Program-made: the position numbers and the translations under genes
Source of the DNA: a bacterium
GTDB lineage: Bacteria > Vulcanimicrobiota > Xenobia > Xenobiales > JADMJV01
Length of the DNA: 64,000 nt
Assembly (NCBI GenBank): GCA_018780265.1
Contig: JADMJV010000116.1
Span: 51,490 to 115,489, forward strand
Direction: 5' to 3'
Shown here: positions 26,188-34,540 of the stretch, piece after piece
How positions within the stretch are numbered: the first letter of the stretch is position 1
How the letters are laid out: each line of letters opens with the position of its first letter
Notes under the pieces: model-generated
What the model was told of the DNA's origin: nothing
The model's database searches: none
What the model saw: the letters and a program-made list of their open reading frames with translations, nothing else

Positions 26188-26838
26188 ATGAAGCGCCCTC
26201 GGGAAGTGGTTTTGCTGGTGGTGGGCTGTGCCTTACTCTACGCCGGCCTGGCTCGCCGCCATACGCCTTCATCCATCGAGCCCATCGCTGCCACTTGTCC
26301 CACCTATCATTGCGGTCACCATTTTAGGAGCGAGGCTGCCAACCATCTCTTCTTGGAAGCCGAGAAGTTGGTCCACGAGCCCATCCGGTCCCTGCAGGTG
26401 GCCCTGAAGATCGAACCCGACAATGCCGGCGGCTACTATCATCTGGCTCGTCACCTGCACGACCAGCAGCGCTATTTCGAGGCGATCGACGCCAGTACGC
26501 GGGCCATCGCCCTGCAACCGGGTTTTGCATCGGCTTGGAACAGTCGTGCCTACTCGCGCGCCCAACTCGAAGACCCGGCCCAATGGGAACTGGGCTTGTT
26601 GGACATTCGGACGGCCCTGGGGCTTGACGATAACGAGCCCACCTTTTGGGATACGCGCGGTTATCTGCTCTTCCGTATGGGGCGCTTGAAGGAGGCGCTG
26701 CCCGACATGGACCGGGCCGTGGCCGGCGAACCCCGCCGCGACCACCTGAGCCATCGCGCCCAAGTGCTCATGGGGCTGGGCCGCAGCACTGAGGCTGGCC
26801 AGGACCTGGCTCGTGCTGCAACCGCCCTGCCCAATTAG
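26188..26838 (+). CDS. Membrane-anchored TPR protein
   Basis: 216 residues. An N-terminal hydrophobic segment (VVLLVVGCALLYAGLA) acts as anchor or uncleaved signal and is followed by a short Cys/His patch (TCPTYHCGHHF). From ~65 onward there are about four tetratricopeptide repeats (ALKIEPDNAGGYYHLARHL, STRAIALQPGFASAWNSRAY, DRAVAGEPRRDHLSHRAQVL). Such proteins scaffold protein-protein contacts, here probably outside the membrane. The start is ATG 26188. Its 3' end overlaps the convergent channel gene by 4 bp. Partner unknown. Confidence 0.8.
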   Translation: MKRPREVVLLVVGCALLYAGLARRHTPSSIEPIAATCPTYHCGHHFRSEAANHLFLEAEKLVHEPIRSLQVALKIEPDNAGGYYHLARHLHDQQRYFEAIDASTRAIALQPGFASAWNSRAYSRAQLEDPAQWELGLLDIRTALGLDDNEPTFWDTRGYLLFRMGRLKEALPDMDRAVAGEPRRDHLSHRAQVLMGLGRSTEAGQDLARAATALPN

Positions 26839-27905
26839 TCAGGCAGGGCCAGTTGATTGATCCATTCCGCGGAGATGTGCTGTAGTTTGCCGTTCTCATG
26901 AAGGATCAGCAGGGTCTGATTGAGCTTTTCGGTGAGCGGGCTGTTTTTGGGCAGCGCAAAACACAGCAATTGAGCTCGTCCAGCCAGTTCTTGAACTTTG
27001 AATTCTGATTCCAGGTTCGTCGTGCGCAGATAGTAGTTGAGAGCCAGAGTGGTGGAAAGCACCATCTGCACTCTTTTGTCTCGGACCCAGCCGATCGCCT
27101 CGTTTAAGTCATCGGCTGGATAGAGGGAAGCTTCCAGGTAGCGCATGTTCTGTTCGGTAACGCTGCCCTTGATGACAGCCAGGCGTTTTCCCATTAAATC
27201 ACTGATGCTGTGAGCCGGGGCTGCCGGGATGTGGCTTAAGGTGAGGGCCGTCGAAAAGAGCGCCGTAGCGGCCGAAAAGGCGATTCCCGCCACCAGCATC
27301 CAGATGGCGGCCACGAGACGACCCAGACGGGTGATGGGAAAGCGGTCGCCGTAGCCTACGGACGTGGCCGTGGTAATGGCGAACCAGACCCCTTCCTCCA
27401 GGCCCTGGCTGGCACCGCGCGGGAAATGAGTTGGGTTGTTAGTGCGCTCCAGCAGCCACATTGCCAGTCCAACCAATAGCAATACCACCGTTAAGGTGGC
27501 GCTGCCGATCAATACGGCCGAGCTGAGAAAGGGGCGCAGGCGATCGTAGAGAGTGGCGTCACGCACCCTCGACAGGGCGGCGATATTGACGACCTGATAG
27601 GGTAGAGTGAAATCATTTTGTAAGATATCGGCTGAGGTCAGCGGAATGGTACCTATGGCCAGGTCGGCCTTCCCGCTGCGAACCTGCTCGAGAGCTTCCT
27701 CGGCAGTGGCGCACACTGTATATTCGCTGTCGGTTTTGAGCAAGTCGGCACAGGCTTCCCAGAAGGCGGGACAGATGCCCCTGGCTTCGTTCCCCTCCAG
27801 TTTCACAAAAAAGGGCGGGCCGCCCGTAACGGCCACGCGCAACTTGGGCAGCGGTTGGGCCCAGCCCCAGGCGGTCATCAGACAGACCAACACGACTCGC
27901 AACAT
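26835..27905 (-). CDS. GluR0-like ligand-gated potassium channel (periplasmic-binding domain plus pore)
   Basis: A 356-residue protein with the domain order of prokaryotic ionotropic glutamate receptors. It has a signal peptide (to ~17), S1 half of a solute-binding domain (LRVAVTGGPPFFV... to ~120), first membrane helix (~130-152), pore loop TTATSVGYGD near 178 with an intact K+ selectivity filter, second helix (~195-217), and the S2 half of the binding domain (~230-350). The ligand-binding domain is outside and the pore in the membrane; tetramers are expected. The ligand (amino acid or other) cannot be read directly. ATG 27905 is chosen because it gives a clean signal peptide. Confidence 0.9.
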   Translation of the reverse strand: MLRVVLVCLMTAWGWAQPLPKLRVAVTGGPPFFVKLEGNEARGICPAFWEACADLLKTDSEYTVCATAEEALEQVRSGKADLAIGTIPLTSADILQNDFTLPYQVVNIAALSRVRDATLYDRLRPFLSSAVLIGSATLTVVLLLVGLAMWLLERTNNPTHFPRGASQGLEEGVWFAITTATSVGYGDRFPITRLGRLVAAIWMLVAGIAFSAATALFSTALTLSHIPAAPAHSISDLMGKRLAVIKGSVTEQNMRYLEASLYPADDLNEAIGWVRDKRVQMVLSTTLALNYYLRTTNLESEFKVQELAGRAQLLCFALPKNSPLTEKLNQTLLILHENGKLQHISAEWINQLALPD

Positions 27906-27944
27906 GTCCAGCCATTCTGTGGCGTTCAGGTGGCCCCTGCCGGG

Positions 27945-28163
27945 CTAGATGCTCAGCACCACGCCGCCAGCATCGCTGGAGCGTTCGGCTTTTTCGGCCC
28001 GGGCCAGGGCTTCGCGGGGGCGATCGGTGGGCCCTCGCAGGCTGGCTACACCCACGCTCACGTTGAGATGCGTTTCGGCGGGCGTGTCCAGCACTTGCAT
28101 ATTCAGAAGGCTTGCCAGCCTCTCGGCTTCGTTATCGGGCAGCGGCATGGGCGTAGACGACAT
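27945..28163 (-). pseudogene. Truncated GGDEF-domain remnant
   Basis: A 72-codon minus-strand stretch carries only the end of a diguanylate-cyclase fold: THLNVSVGVASLRGP, then EALARAEKAERSSDAGG. The nucleotide-binding half and GGDEF motif are absent. An ATG at 28163 exists, but the piece is too short to fold as a full domain. It probably remains from a gene whose 5' part was lost where the 28221 gene now lies. Confidence 0.55.
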
Positions 28164-28220
28164 CGCCACGGGATTTCGGCAGGCAGGACTAGATCCCATT
28201 TGGGCCAAACGACATCGGAG

Positions 28221-28691
28221 ATGAGCTGGGAACTTCTCAAGCGGCAACTGGCCATGGGTCAGGAGTCCGAGTTTGACTTTGTGGTCGATGGCGACCAGAT
28301 TCGCAACAGTAAGGCCGTCACCGGCCGTGAGCGGGTGCAAAAGCTGCGCGCCTGGATCGAAGGCCTGATGGCCGGCCAGGCCACGGCCGACAGCCTGGAT
28401 GTAGAACTGGAAGAATGGCACGCCGAATTGGTGCAGGTGATCGACGAGTTGGAGCAGTTTCAAGACCGTCAGGCCGCCGAACTTTTTCAGAACGCTTTTG
28501 GCGCTATTGCCGACGCAGTGGGGGCGCTGGCCGATAGCCTGGCTGCTACCACGGATTATTCGGTTTTGCTGGGGCCGATGGCCCTTCTCGAAGCAGCCGT
28601 AGACGATTTTGACAGGACCCTCAGTGAACAACTGGCCAAGGAGGAACCTCCTCCGGGTGAGGTTGAGCCTGACGATTATGTTTCAGCCTGA
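28221..28691 (+). CDS. Small acidic helical protein, unknown function
   Basis: 156 residues, predicted nearly all helix, with an acidic tail. The motif SLDVELEEWHAELVQVIDEL mirrors the DLELEEW motif of the protein at 24546-25016, and both continue with hydrophobic-heptad helices and end acidic. They look like paralogues of a lineage-specific family. ATG 28221 directly follows CGGAG, an unusually short ribosome-site spacing; the open frame upstream to 27855 overlaps the GGDEF remnant and is not protein-like. The next gene starts 3 bp after the stop. Confidence 0.7.
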   Translation: MSWELLKRQLAMGQESEFDFVVDGDQIRNSKAVTGRERVQKLRAWIEGLMAGQATADSLDVELEEWHAELVQVIDELEQFQDRQAAELFQNAFGAIADAVGALADSLAATTDYSVLLGPMALLEAAVDDFDRTLSEQLAKEEPPPGEVEPDDYVSA

Positions 28692-28694
28692 GCC

Positions 28695-29684
28695 ATGAAG
28701 AAGATTTGGGCGCCGTTGCTGGCGGTTGCACTGAACCTGCCCGGTCAAGGTGCGCCGGCCAAAGCCTGGATGGTTCTCAGCGGCACAGGCCCTCTTCCAG
28801 CCCGGCTGGATAGCGGCCAGTTCTTTGCTGCCCACGAGATAGTACAGGTGCCAGCAGGCTGCACCGTGACTGTGCTTTTGTTGGGCCAGGGCAAGAGGCT
28901 GCGATTGTGCGGGCCGTGCACCGTGACCATGAATGGATCACAAATGGTGGGGCCACGCAGCCAACTGAAAGAGATGCCCGGCAAGCCCTATCGCCTGAAC
29001 TTGAGCGGCGAAAATCATCGCCAGGTGGCCGGCGGGGTGGTCCGAGAGGCGGCTAAGGAAGGTCAACTCCGGGACGGCGGCTGGAAGATAGCCTTGACTC
29101 CCTTTCCACGAGCCCGACTGCTGCTTTCAGAGCCGGCTTCGGCGGGGCCTCCGCCTACCTTGCAGTGTGAATTTTTTGAGAAGTATGCCGATCCCAAACT
29201 CAGTGCAGACCTGAGCGGTCTGGCCCGGGGACCGTTGGGGGCCAGTTTGGACAGCAGCGACCTGGCCACAGATCTGCCGGGTCGATTGGAGGCGGGGCGT
29301 TGGCACTACGCTCTCGACCTGCCCAAGCGCTGGGCCGGTCGGCGCCTGGCCCTTCGCCTGAGCGACGACCGGGGAGAGCTTCTTTGCACTCCTCTTTACG
29401 GGTGGTCTCGGGCAGAAGCTGGCAAACTGCAGCAACTGAAAGTGGAAGTGCATGCCTCGAAGGCTGCCGAGCCGTGGGTGGTTTACGCCGTGGCGGCCGA
29501 GGAGTTGGGCCAGTTACGCGAGGCATTGAGGGCCGTCCAGCAGGCCATTTCGCTCAAACATCCCAATCCCGGACTGCGCCGGATGGCGGCGCGTTTGCAG
29601 GTGGATGTGGGAGAACTTGCCGCCGCCTCCGAGAGCCTGACGCAGGCGCTGAAAGATCAAAGCGAGGTCGAAAATCCACGCTGA
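28695..29684 (+). CDS. Secreted protein of unknown function
   Basis: 329 residues with a Sec signal peptide (MKKIWAPLLAVALNLPGQG, cut near 23). The next ~110 residues are beta-rich (ARLDSGQFFAAHEIVQVPAGCTVTVLLLGQGKRLRL), reminiscent of FecR-like domains that sense surface charge or ligand; this is a weak resemblance. The C-terminus (AEELGQLREALRAVQQAISLKHPNPGLRRMA) looks like one or two TPR-type helical pairs. Starts 3 bp after the helical-protein gene, suggesting co-transcription. The last 28 bp overlap the convergent carotenoid oxygenase gene. Confidence 0.72.
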   Translation: MKKIWAPLLAVALNLPGQGAPAKAWMVLSGTGPLPARLDSGQFFAAHEIVQVPAGCTVTVLLLGQGKRLRLCGPCTVTMNGSQMVGPRSQLKEMPGKPYRLNLSGENHRQVAGGVVREAAKEGQLRDGGWKIALTPFPRARLLLSEPASAGPPPTLQCEFFEKYADPKLSADLSGLARGPLGASLDSSDLATDLPGRLEAGRWHYALDLPKRWAGRRLALRLSDDRGELLCTPLYGWSRAEAGKLQQLKVEVHASKAAEPWVVYAVAAEELGQLREALRAVQQAISLKHPNPGLRRMAARLQVDVGELAAASESLTQALKDQSEVENPR

Positions 29685-31051
29685 GTCGGCCAAAAGCCGC
29701 CGTGAAATCCAAAGGGAACCACGGCCGGCACGTAGGCCCGGGCCACCTCGGCAAAAGTGTCGGCCTGCAGTATCAACAAGAAGCTCTGCCCTCGCGCGCA
29801 GTCCAGCACAACGGAAAGCAGCAGCCGTTGACGGTGGTCGGGTGAGGTCACCGGCACTGGTTCGCCGGGAAAGCAGCCGTCTTCAAACCACAACAGCGGC
29901 TCTCCACCCTGGCAATCCACTCGGGCCAGCGCGTCAAAAAATCGACTCTGGCGTTGGCTGATGCCGTAAACGTAGCGGTAGGGCGTGCCCTGTCTCTCAA
30001 AGATGCGCGGCAATTCCAGGCTCACCGGACTGAGCACCTCCAGGACTGGCCCGCCCTTTTCCAGACGCACCCGGGTGAGCCGGGGAGCCGGCACCGGTGG
30101 CCCCTCAGGGGCGCACAGTCGGTCCAGGTAGAGGTGCTCGATGATCGAGGCATCTGGATAGGCCAGCACATCCACGCACAGGGTGTCTTGCTGGTAAAAC
30201 GAGTTGACATGATGAAAGACAAAGAGCGGAGGCAACTCCAGGGCCCGCGAGCCGCCCTGGCGGTCCAGCAAGATGAGCCGGCTGCCCAGCTCCGGTCGCC
30301 AGCGGTAGTTTTCGATGTAGGGACGTTGCCGATAGAGCAAATCCAGGGGTTGCACCACCAGCGGGCCCTCCCAAAGCACCATTTCGCGCGGGGTCAGAGC
30401 GCAGCTGTGCAGATAGGCTGGATGCCGGGTTGGGTGGTGAGCAAATTCTCGGCGCGGACCGGTTTGAGTCTGGTAGCCCCTGTAGCGGCTGCTTTTTCCC
30501 AGGCCCACCGTGAAATTGTAGAGAATACCCGCCTCGACAATGGGGTGGGCGCTGGTGATCTGCCCGCCAAAATGGTCCCGGTCATAGTTGTAAAGTCCGG
30601 CGGTGGCCAGCGTCTCGGGGTCAAATTCGATGGCCATTGGGGTTTCGGTGAGGGCCAAAAAGCGCGTACCCAATTGAGTCACATTGACGTTGGGATTGGA
30701 CCCCAATTCGGAGACGAACATGCTGACCACTTTCTTGAAGAGGCCTCGACACGGATCGCTGGCAAACTGGGGATGCATCAGGCGCCCTCGGGCGCGGGTG
30801 GCGAGCAGGTCGGGTGTCTGTAAAAAGCGGTTGCGATAGCTCACTTTTCCCTGGCCCATCGTGAAAGAATGCAGCATGGCAAAGCCGTCAAACCAATGCT
30901 TCAACGGGGTGACGCCGGCGTGCCAGAGGGCCGGACCGTTGCGAAACAAAGTTCCCTGCAACCAGTCGGGGAGTGCACCCTGCAAGCTGGCCATCACCTG
31001 GGGCTGCTCCTCGTGGATGGAAGCAAATCCCCGGGCGTAGTCCGGCTTCAC
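29657..31051 (-). CDS. Carotenoid cleavage oxygenase (RPE65/CCO family)
   Basis: 464 residues, the usual size for non-haem-iron enzymes that cleave carotenoids, apocarotenoids or stilbenes with O2. The four iron-ligand histidines are in expected contexts: His169 (SAHPIV), His215 (YLHSCAL), His280/281 (FHHVNSF) and His450 near the C-terminus (FGFHGGFW). The N-terminal GTLFRNGPALW is also family-typical. Substrate cannot be told; no carotenoid biosynthesis gene is in the window. The 3' end overlaps a convergent gene by 28 bp, and its start overlaps the stop of the dehydrogenase gene by 4 bp. Confidence 0.93.
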   Translation of the reverse strand: MKPDYARGFASIHEEQPQVMASLQGALPDWLQGTLFRNGPALWHAGVTPLKHWFDGFAMLHSFTMGQGKVSYRNRFLQTPDLLATRARGRLMHPQFASDPCRGLFKKVVSMFVSELGSNPNVNVTQLGTRFLALTETPMAIEFDPETLATAGLYNYDRDHFGGQITSAHPIVEAGILYNFTVGLGKSSRYRGYQTQTGPRREFAHHPTRHPAYLHSCALTPREMVLWEGPLVVQPLDLLYRQRPYIENYRWRPELGSRLILLDRQGGSRALELPPLFVFHHVNSFYQQDTLCVDVLAYPDASIIEHLYLDRLCAPEGPPVPAPRLTRVRLEKGGPVLEVLSPVSLELPRIFERQGTPYRYVYGISQRQSRFFDALARVDCQGGEPLLWFEDGCFPGEPVPVTSPDHRQRLLLSVVLDCARGQSFLLILQADTFAEVARAYVPAVVPFGFHGGFWPTQRGFSTSL

Positions 31052-31986
31052 AGGTTCACCTGATGTGCGGGTGACTCTCCCCGCAACACCGCGATCAGAT
31101 TGTCCACGGCCAGCAAAGCCATGCGTTCGCGGGTGGCCAGGCTGGCGCTGGCGATGTGGGGGGTGAGCAGTGCGTTGGGGCAGGCGAGTATATCGGGATG
31201 AACGGCCGGTTCGTCTTCAAAAACGTCCAGAGCGGCGCCGCCAATATGCCCATGGTGAAGAGCGCGGGCCAGGGCGGCTTCGTCCACCACCGGTCCGCGT
31301 GAGGTGTTGATCAGCAGAGCACCCGGTTTCATTTGGGCCAGACGCTGCTCGTTGATCAGATGGCGAGTCTGCTCGGACAGAGGCAGATGCAGGCTGACCA
31401 CATCTGCCTGGCTTAGCAAGTCTTGCAGCTCCAGGCAGCGGACTCCCCCCGGCTGCTCGGAGCGTGACCAGTAAATGACCCGCATCCCGAAGCCCTCAGC
31501 CCGGCGCGCCACTGCCCGGGCGATGTTGCCCATTCCCAGCAAGCCCAGCGTGGCCCCGTGCAGATCGGGGCCCAGCAGCATCAGCGGGCCCCAGCCTTGA
31601 AACTGGCCCTGGCGCAGCAGTCGGTCCCCTTCCAGCAGGCGGCGACTGAGGGCCAGCATCAACGCCAACGTAAAATCGGCACAGGTTTCGGTGAGCACTC
31701 CAGGGGTGTTGCACACGGGAATCTTACGACGGTTTGCCTCGGCCACATCTACATTGTCCAGACCGGTTGCGCATTGGGAAATGACTCGCAGATCCGGGCA
31801 GCGGTCCATGACCTCGGCGTCGATTTTCTCGGTGAGCAAGGTCAACAACCCCACCGCTCCACCCACGCCCCAGAGCAGTCGACTGCGGCTGGGAATCTCT
31901 TCCGGCCCCACAAAGATGTCCCAACCCGTGGCCAACAGGCGGTCCAGGGCCCGCCGGGGGATTTTCCGAGTGACGTGAATGCGCAT
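31048..31986 (-). CDS. D-2-hydroxyacid dehydrogenase (glyoxylate/hydroxypyruvate reductase type)
   Basis: 312 residues. The Rossmann motif is GLLGMGNIARAVA (third Gly replaced by Ala, common in this family). The catalytic triad is visible: Arg in INTSRGPVVDE, Glu in FEDEPA, and His in TPHIASAS. NAD(P)-dependent reduction of a 2-oxo acid such as glyoxylate or hydroxypyruvate is the usual activity. It is translationally coupled (4-bp overlap) to the carotenoid oxygenase, but a shared pathway is not obvious. Confidence 0.93.
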   Translation of the reverse strand: MRIHVTRKIPRRALDRLLATGWDIFVGPEEIPSRSRLLWGVGGAVGLLTLLTEKIDAEVMDRCPDLRVISQCATGLDNVDVAEANRRKIPVCNTPGVLTETCADFTLALMLALSRRLLEGDRLLRQGQFQGWGPLMLLGPDLHGATLGLLGMGNIARAVARRAEGFGMRVIYWSRSEQPGGVRCLELQDLLSQADVVSLHLPLSEQTRHLINEQRLAQMKPGALLINTSRGPVVDEAALARALHHGHIGGAALDVFEDEPAVHPDILACPNALLTPHIASASLATRERMALLAVDNLIAVLRGESPAHQVNL

Positions 31987-32028
31987 CTGGCTCGGCTTTT
32001 CCCGGTCCGGCGGGCCCTGACCTTGCGG

Positions 32029-33687
32029 TTAGCCGGTGCGACCCTCGCTGTGGGCAAGGCCACAAGCGGGGCAGTGGATTTTTCCTTCCTGTCCACCGAT
32101 CCGCCAGACCCGAGTGCCACAGCTACACAGCAGTGCCGGGGCCTTTCTAACCCCGCACGCTCCGCAATACACGCTGTCGCAGCCAGGCTGCCCGCAGGCC
32201 AGGCAATAGGGATGTTCGGGAGCAGCCTTGGGAGTGAGGGTGCGCAGGTGCTCAAGCGCCTGACTTAGCTTTTGCATGGCGTAGGGCTGAGTGCGCTCCA
32301 GGCTGGCGACGCTGGCCAGCACCCCGGCGTACTGGTCCTTGTCCAGCGATTGGACGTAAATCGATAGCGCCTCAATTTCGTTCAGCTGGCGCTGGGCAAT
32401 ATCCAGAGCCGGCTTGAGCAGCGGCTGGCCGCTTGCCTGATCGGTCAGCTTGTGTAGCTGGCCAGCGTGGTCTTGCAGCGACTGAATGCGGGTTTGCAGT
32501 TCACGGCACTGGCTGCTTTGCCAGCGCTGACGATTGGCCCGCCAGCGTGGATAGGTGAGGGTGACAAAGGCCACAGCCACAAAACCGGCACCCAGGAAGA
32601 TGGGTTCTCTCCAGGTCTCCCCAAAGACCCCGTTGACCACCAGGGCCAGCGTCAGGTCGGCCAGGGGCAGCACGTAAAAGAGGGAGAAGCGCAGGTTCAC
32701 GCTGCGCCACACGTGCAGCAGTAGCAGGGGTTGGGCCAGCGCGGCGGCGATGGCCAGGGCTTGGGATACGGGCTTTCCCTGTCCCAGGCTGAGCACACAA
32801 AGGGCCGGGAAGAAAGACGAGTAGGTGAGGGCGAGCATGAAGAAGTGGCCCCAGCCAAACCGGGACAGGCAGCCAGGGCGATAGAGTTCGCCCACGTACC
32901 AAAATCCCAGACCAAACAGGAGTACGGCCAATCCGGCCAGCCGACACAGCAACAACACTTTGCCCATCAGGCTGTGCGAGGCGGGTAGCTCGACTACCAG
33001 AGGCGATTGCGAAACCAGGTTTTCAAAATCCCACGACCAGCCGCAGGCCGAGCGTTGCTGGGGTTGCAGACTGATCTCGGCCAGCTCGGCTCCCGGCTCC
33101 TCGGCCGTCAGTTGCAACTTTAGCCGGCCCAGTTTGTGGGCCGGCGGCAGTTCCAATACCAACTGGTCTCGGCCCTGAGCTTCAAACTCGACGGCCACGT
33201 CCACTTTCTCGCCCGCGCTCAGGTTGAGCGGCGCCACCAGGCCCCAGCGCGTGACCGACCAGTCGGACGGCTCCCAACTGCGACCCCCTTGACTAAAGCG
33301 CAGATGCACATTCATGGCTTCTTCAGTCTGATGGGGAAAGGGGATGCGCAGCTCGGCCTCGCCCCCTGCTCCGGGCAGGGCCACCTGCAGGCTGCCTTTG
33401 TAGCTGAGTCGATAGCGATTGGTGACATCCATGCCCAGTCGGGTAGACCAGTTGGACAGCCGCATGGTGGCTTCCAGCCTGTGAATATCCGGCGCCACTC
33501 CCGGTTCGGGCGGGGCCTTGATTTCCGCTTGGGCCGTGGCAGCCGGGGATCCGGTCAGCGCCAACTTGTGACGCTGGCGGGCATTCTCGCGGGCCTTTAG
33601 AAAATTGGGGATCAAAATGGCGGCAATGACCGCGATCATGGCCACCACGATCATCAGTTCGATCAGGGTAAAGGCTCTTTTCTTCAT
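32029..33687 (-). CDS. Prepilin-leader protein fused to membrane domain and C-terminal zinc ribbons
   Basis: 552 residues in an unusual order. The start is a textbook type IV prepilin/pseudopilin leader and helix (KKRAFTLIELMIVVAMIAV, then ILIPNF), with Ala instead of Gly before the cleavage Phe and Glu5 kept. A beta-rich region (~60-250) follows, with an outside-type LVVELPASHSLMGKV boundary. Next are five or six membrane helices (~255-400), faintly like CreD inner-membrane proteins, then a helical cytoplasmic part. Finally there are Cys-rich zinc-ribbon pairs (CLACGQPGCDSVYCGACG; CSCGTRVW; CPACG). A GGAGGTG ribosome site precedes the ATG. The combination is hard to reconcile with pilus assembly; function unknown. 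Confidence 0.8.
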   Translation of the reverse strand: MKKRAFTLIELMIVVAMIAVIAAILIPNFLKARENARQRHKLALTGSPAATAQAEIKAPPEPGVAPDIHRLEATMRLSNWSTRLGMDVTNRYRLSYKGSLQVALPGAGGEAELRIPFPHQTEEAMNVHLRFSQGGRSWEPSDWSVTRWGLVAPLNLSAGEKVDVAVEFEAQGRDQLVLELPPAHKLGRLKLQLTAEEPGAELAEISLQPQQRSACGWSWDFENLVSQSPLVVELPASHSLMGKVLLLCRLAGLAVLLFGLGFWYVGELYRPGCLSRFGWGHFFMLALTYSSFFPALCVLSLGQGKPVSQALAIAAALAQPLLLLHVWRSVNLRFSLFYVLPLADLTLALVVNGVFGETWREPIFLGAGFVAVAFVTLTYPRWRANRQRWQSSQCRELQTRIQSLQDHAGQLHKLTDQASGQPLLKPALDIAQRQLNEIEALSIYVQSLDKDQYAGVLASVASLERTQPYAMQKLSQALEHLRTLTPKAAPEHPYCLACGQPGCDSVYCGACGVRKAPALLCSCGTRVWRIGGQEGKIHCPACGLAHSEGRTG

Positions 33688-33851
33688 TCAGCACCTCCGA
33701 CGAGGAGCTATACTGCTGCCCGATGTCAGCGGTTCAATTGTAGCCTGTGGCGCGGCCCTAAGAGTCGCAGGCGTGCCAGTTCTGTGCGCCGGCCACCACC
33801 GGCTTGACAAGCCTACAGGGGGGGCTAGCATAGCCATATGGATAGCATTTC

Positions 33852-34127
33852 TTGGATTCCTACAGTATTGCTCAGGCCCGAGACCAACTTCCAGCTCTGA
33901 TTCATCGGGCGGAAGAGTCCGGGCGAGTGCAGCTTACCCGGCGCGGGAAGCCGGTGGCCATGATTGTCTCAGTGGCTCATTACGAGAGGTTGTCGGGAAG
34001 TCAACCCGACTGGTGGGAAGCCGTCGAAGCGCAGCGGGCCTCAGGTGGGCTCAGCGGTGAGGGCTTTCAATATGAGGAGTTTGAAGGACTGCGGGCTCGC
34101 GACCCAGGTCGTTCCGTCGAACTGTGA
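33852..34127 (+). CDS. Phd/YefM-type antitoxin
   Basis: 91 residues starting at TTG 33852. It reads SIAQARDQLPALIHRAEESG, VQLTRRGKPVAMIVSVAHYERL, the standard Phd/YefM N-terminal dimerisation and DNA-binding fold, followed by an acidic toxin-binding tail. An ATG at 33838 is in a different frame. Its stop overlaps the GTG of the downstream PIN toxin gene, but that toxin is broken, so the antitoxin is now effectively an orphan. It could still repress its promoter or neutralise a related toxin. Confidence 0.82.
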   Translation: MDSYSIAQARDQLPALIHRAEESGRVQLTRRGKPVAMIVSVAHYERLSGSQPDWWEAVEAQRASGGLSGEGFQYEEFEGLRARDPGRSVEL

Positions 34128-34467
34128 AGTATCTGCTCGATACCAACATTCTCTCAGTGTCACCTCTTCGATAACCTGGCATGAACTCCAATATGGAGTC
34201 AGACGCCTGCCTGCAGGTAAACGGCGCAGTCAACTCGAGCTGTTCTTGCTCAATCTGGCGGGATTGCCCATCCTTGACTACGACGAACGAGCTGCCACGC
34301 GACACGCCGCTGCTAGCGTCTGGCTGGAATCCCACGGCAAATGCATGTCCCAGTGCGACGGACAGATTGCGGCCGTGGCCGAAGTTCATGGACTGATCGT
34401 GGTGACCCGCAATCTGGCCGACTTCCAGCACTATCCCGGCATTCAACTGGAAAACTGGTTCGACTGA
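34124..34467 (+). pseudogene. Broken VapC PIN-domain toxin
   Basis: The gene begins correctly at GTG 34124, coupled to the antitoxin (KYLLDTNILS, with the first active-site Asp), but stops after 16 codons at a TAA. The rest continues in another frame from about 34160: VTSSITWHELQYGVRRLPAG, LPILDYDERAATRHA, CDGQIAAVAE and LIVVTRNLADF, ending NWFD. Relative to intact VapC about 20-25 residues between the two parts are missing. A small deletion with a frame change best explains this. The toxin should be inactive. Confidence 0.82.
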
Positions 34468-34490
34468 ACTAACCTTCTTGGGGTTCGAGG

Positions 34491-34540
34491 GCTGCCAGGT
34501 TACAGGTCGAGGCGGGTGCTCAGCTCCACCTGGGCGGTGG
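34491..34540 (-). repeat. Duplicated scrap of the kup 3' end
   Basis: About 50 bp nearly identical to 35291-35342 (the last codons and stop of kup), with one 3-bp deletion and a few substitutions. On the minus strand it reads TAQVELSTRLDL-stop, against TAQVVELGTRLDL-stop in kup. It marks a partial duplication about 800 bp apart. Confidence 0.75.

Noticed and set aside
25031..26191. Several open frames of 66-128 codons on both strands
   Set aside because: They overlap the hairpin-dense RNA, have no family resemblance and are interrupted by structured elements; better explained as chance frames.
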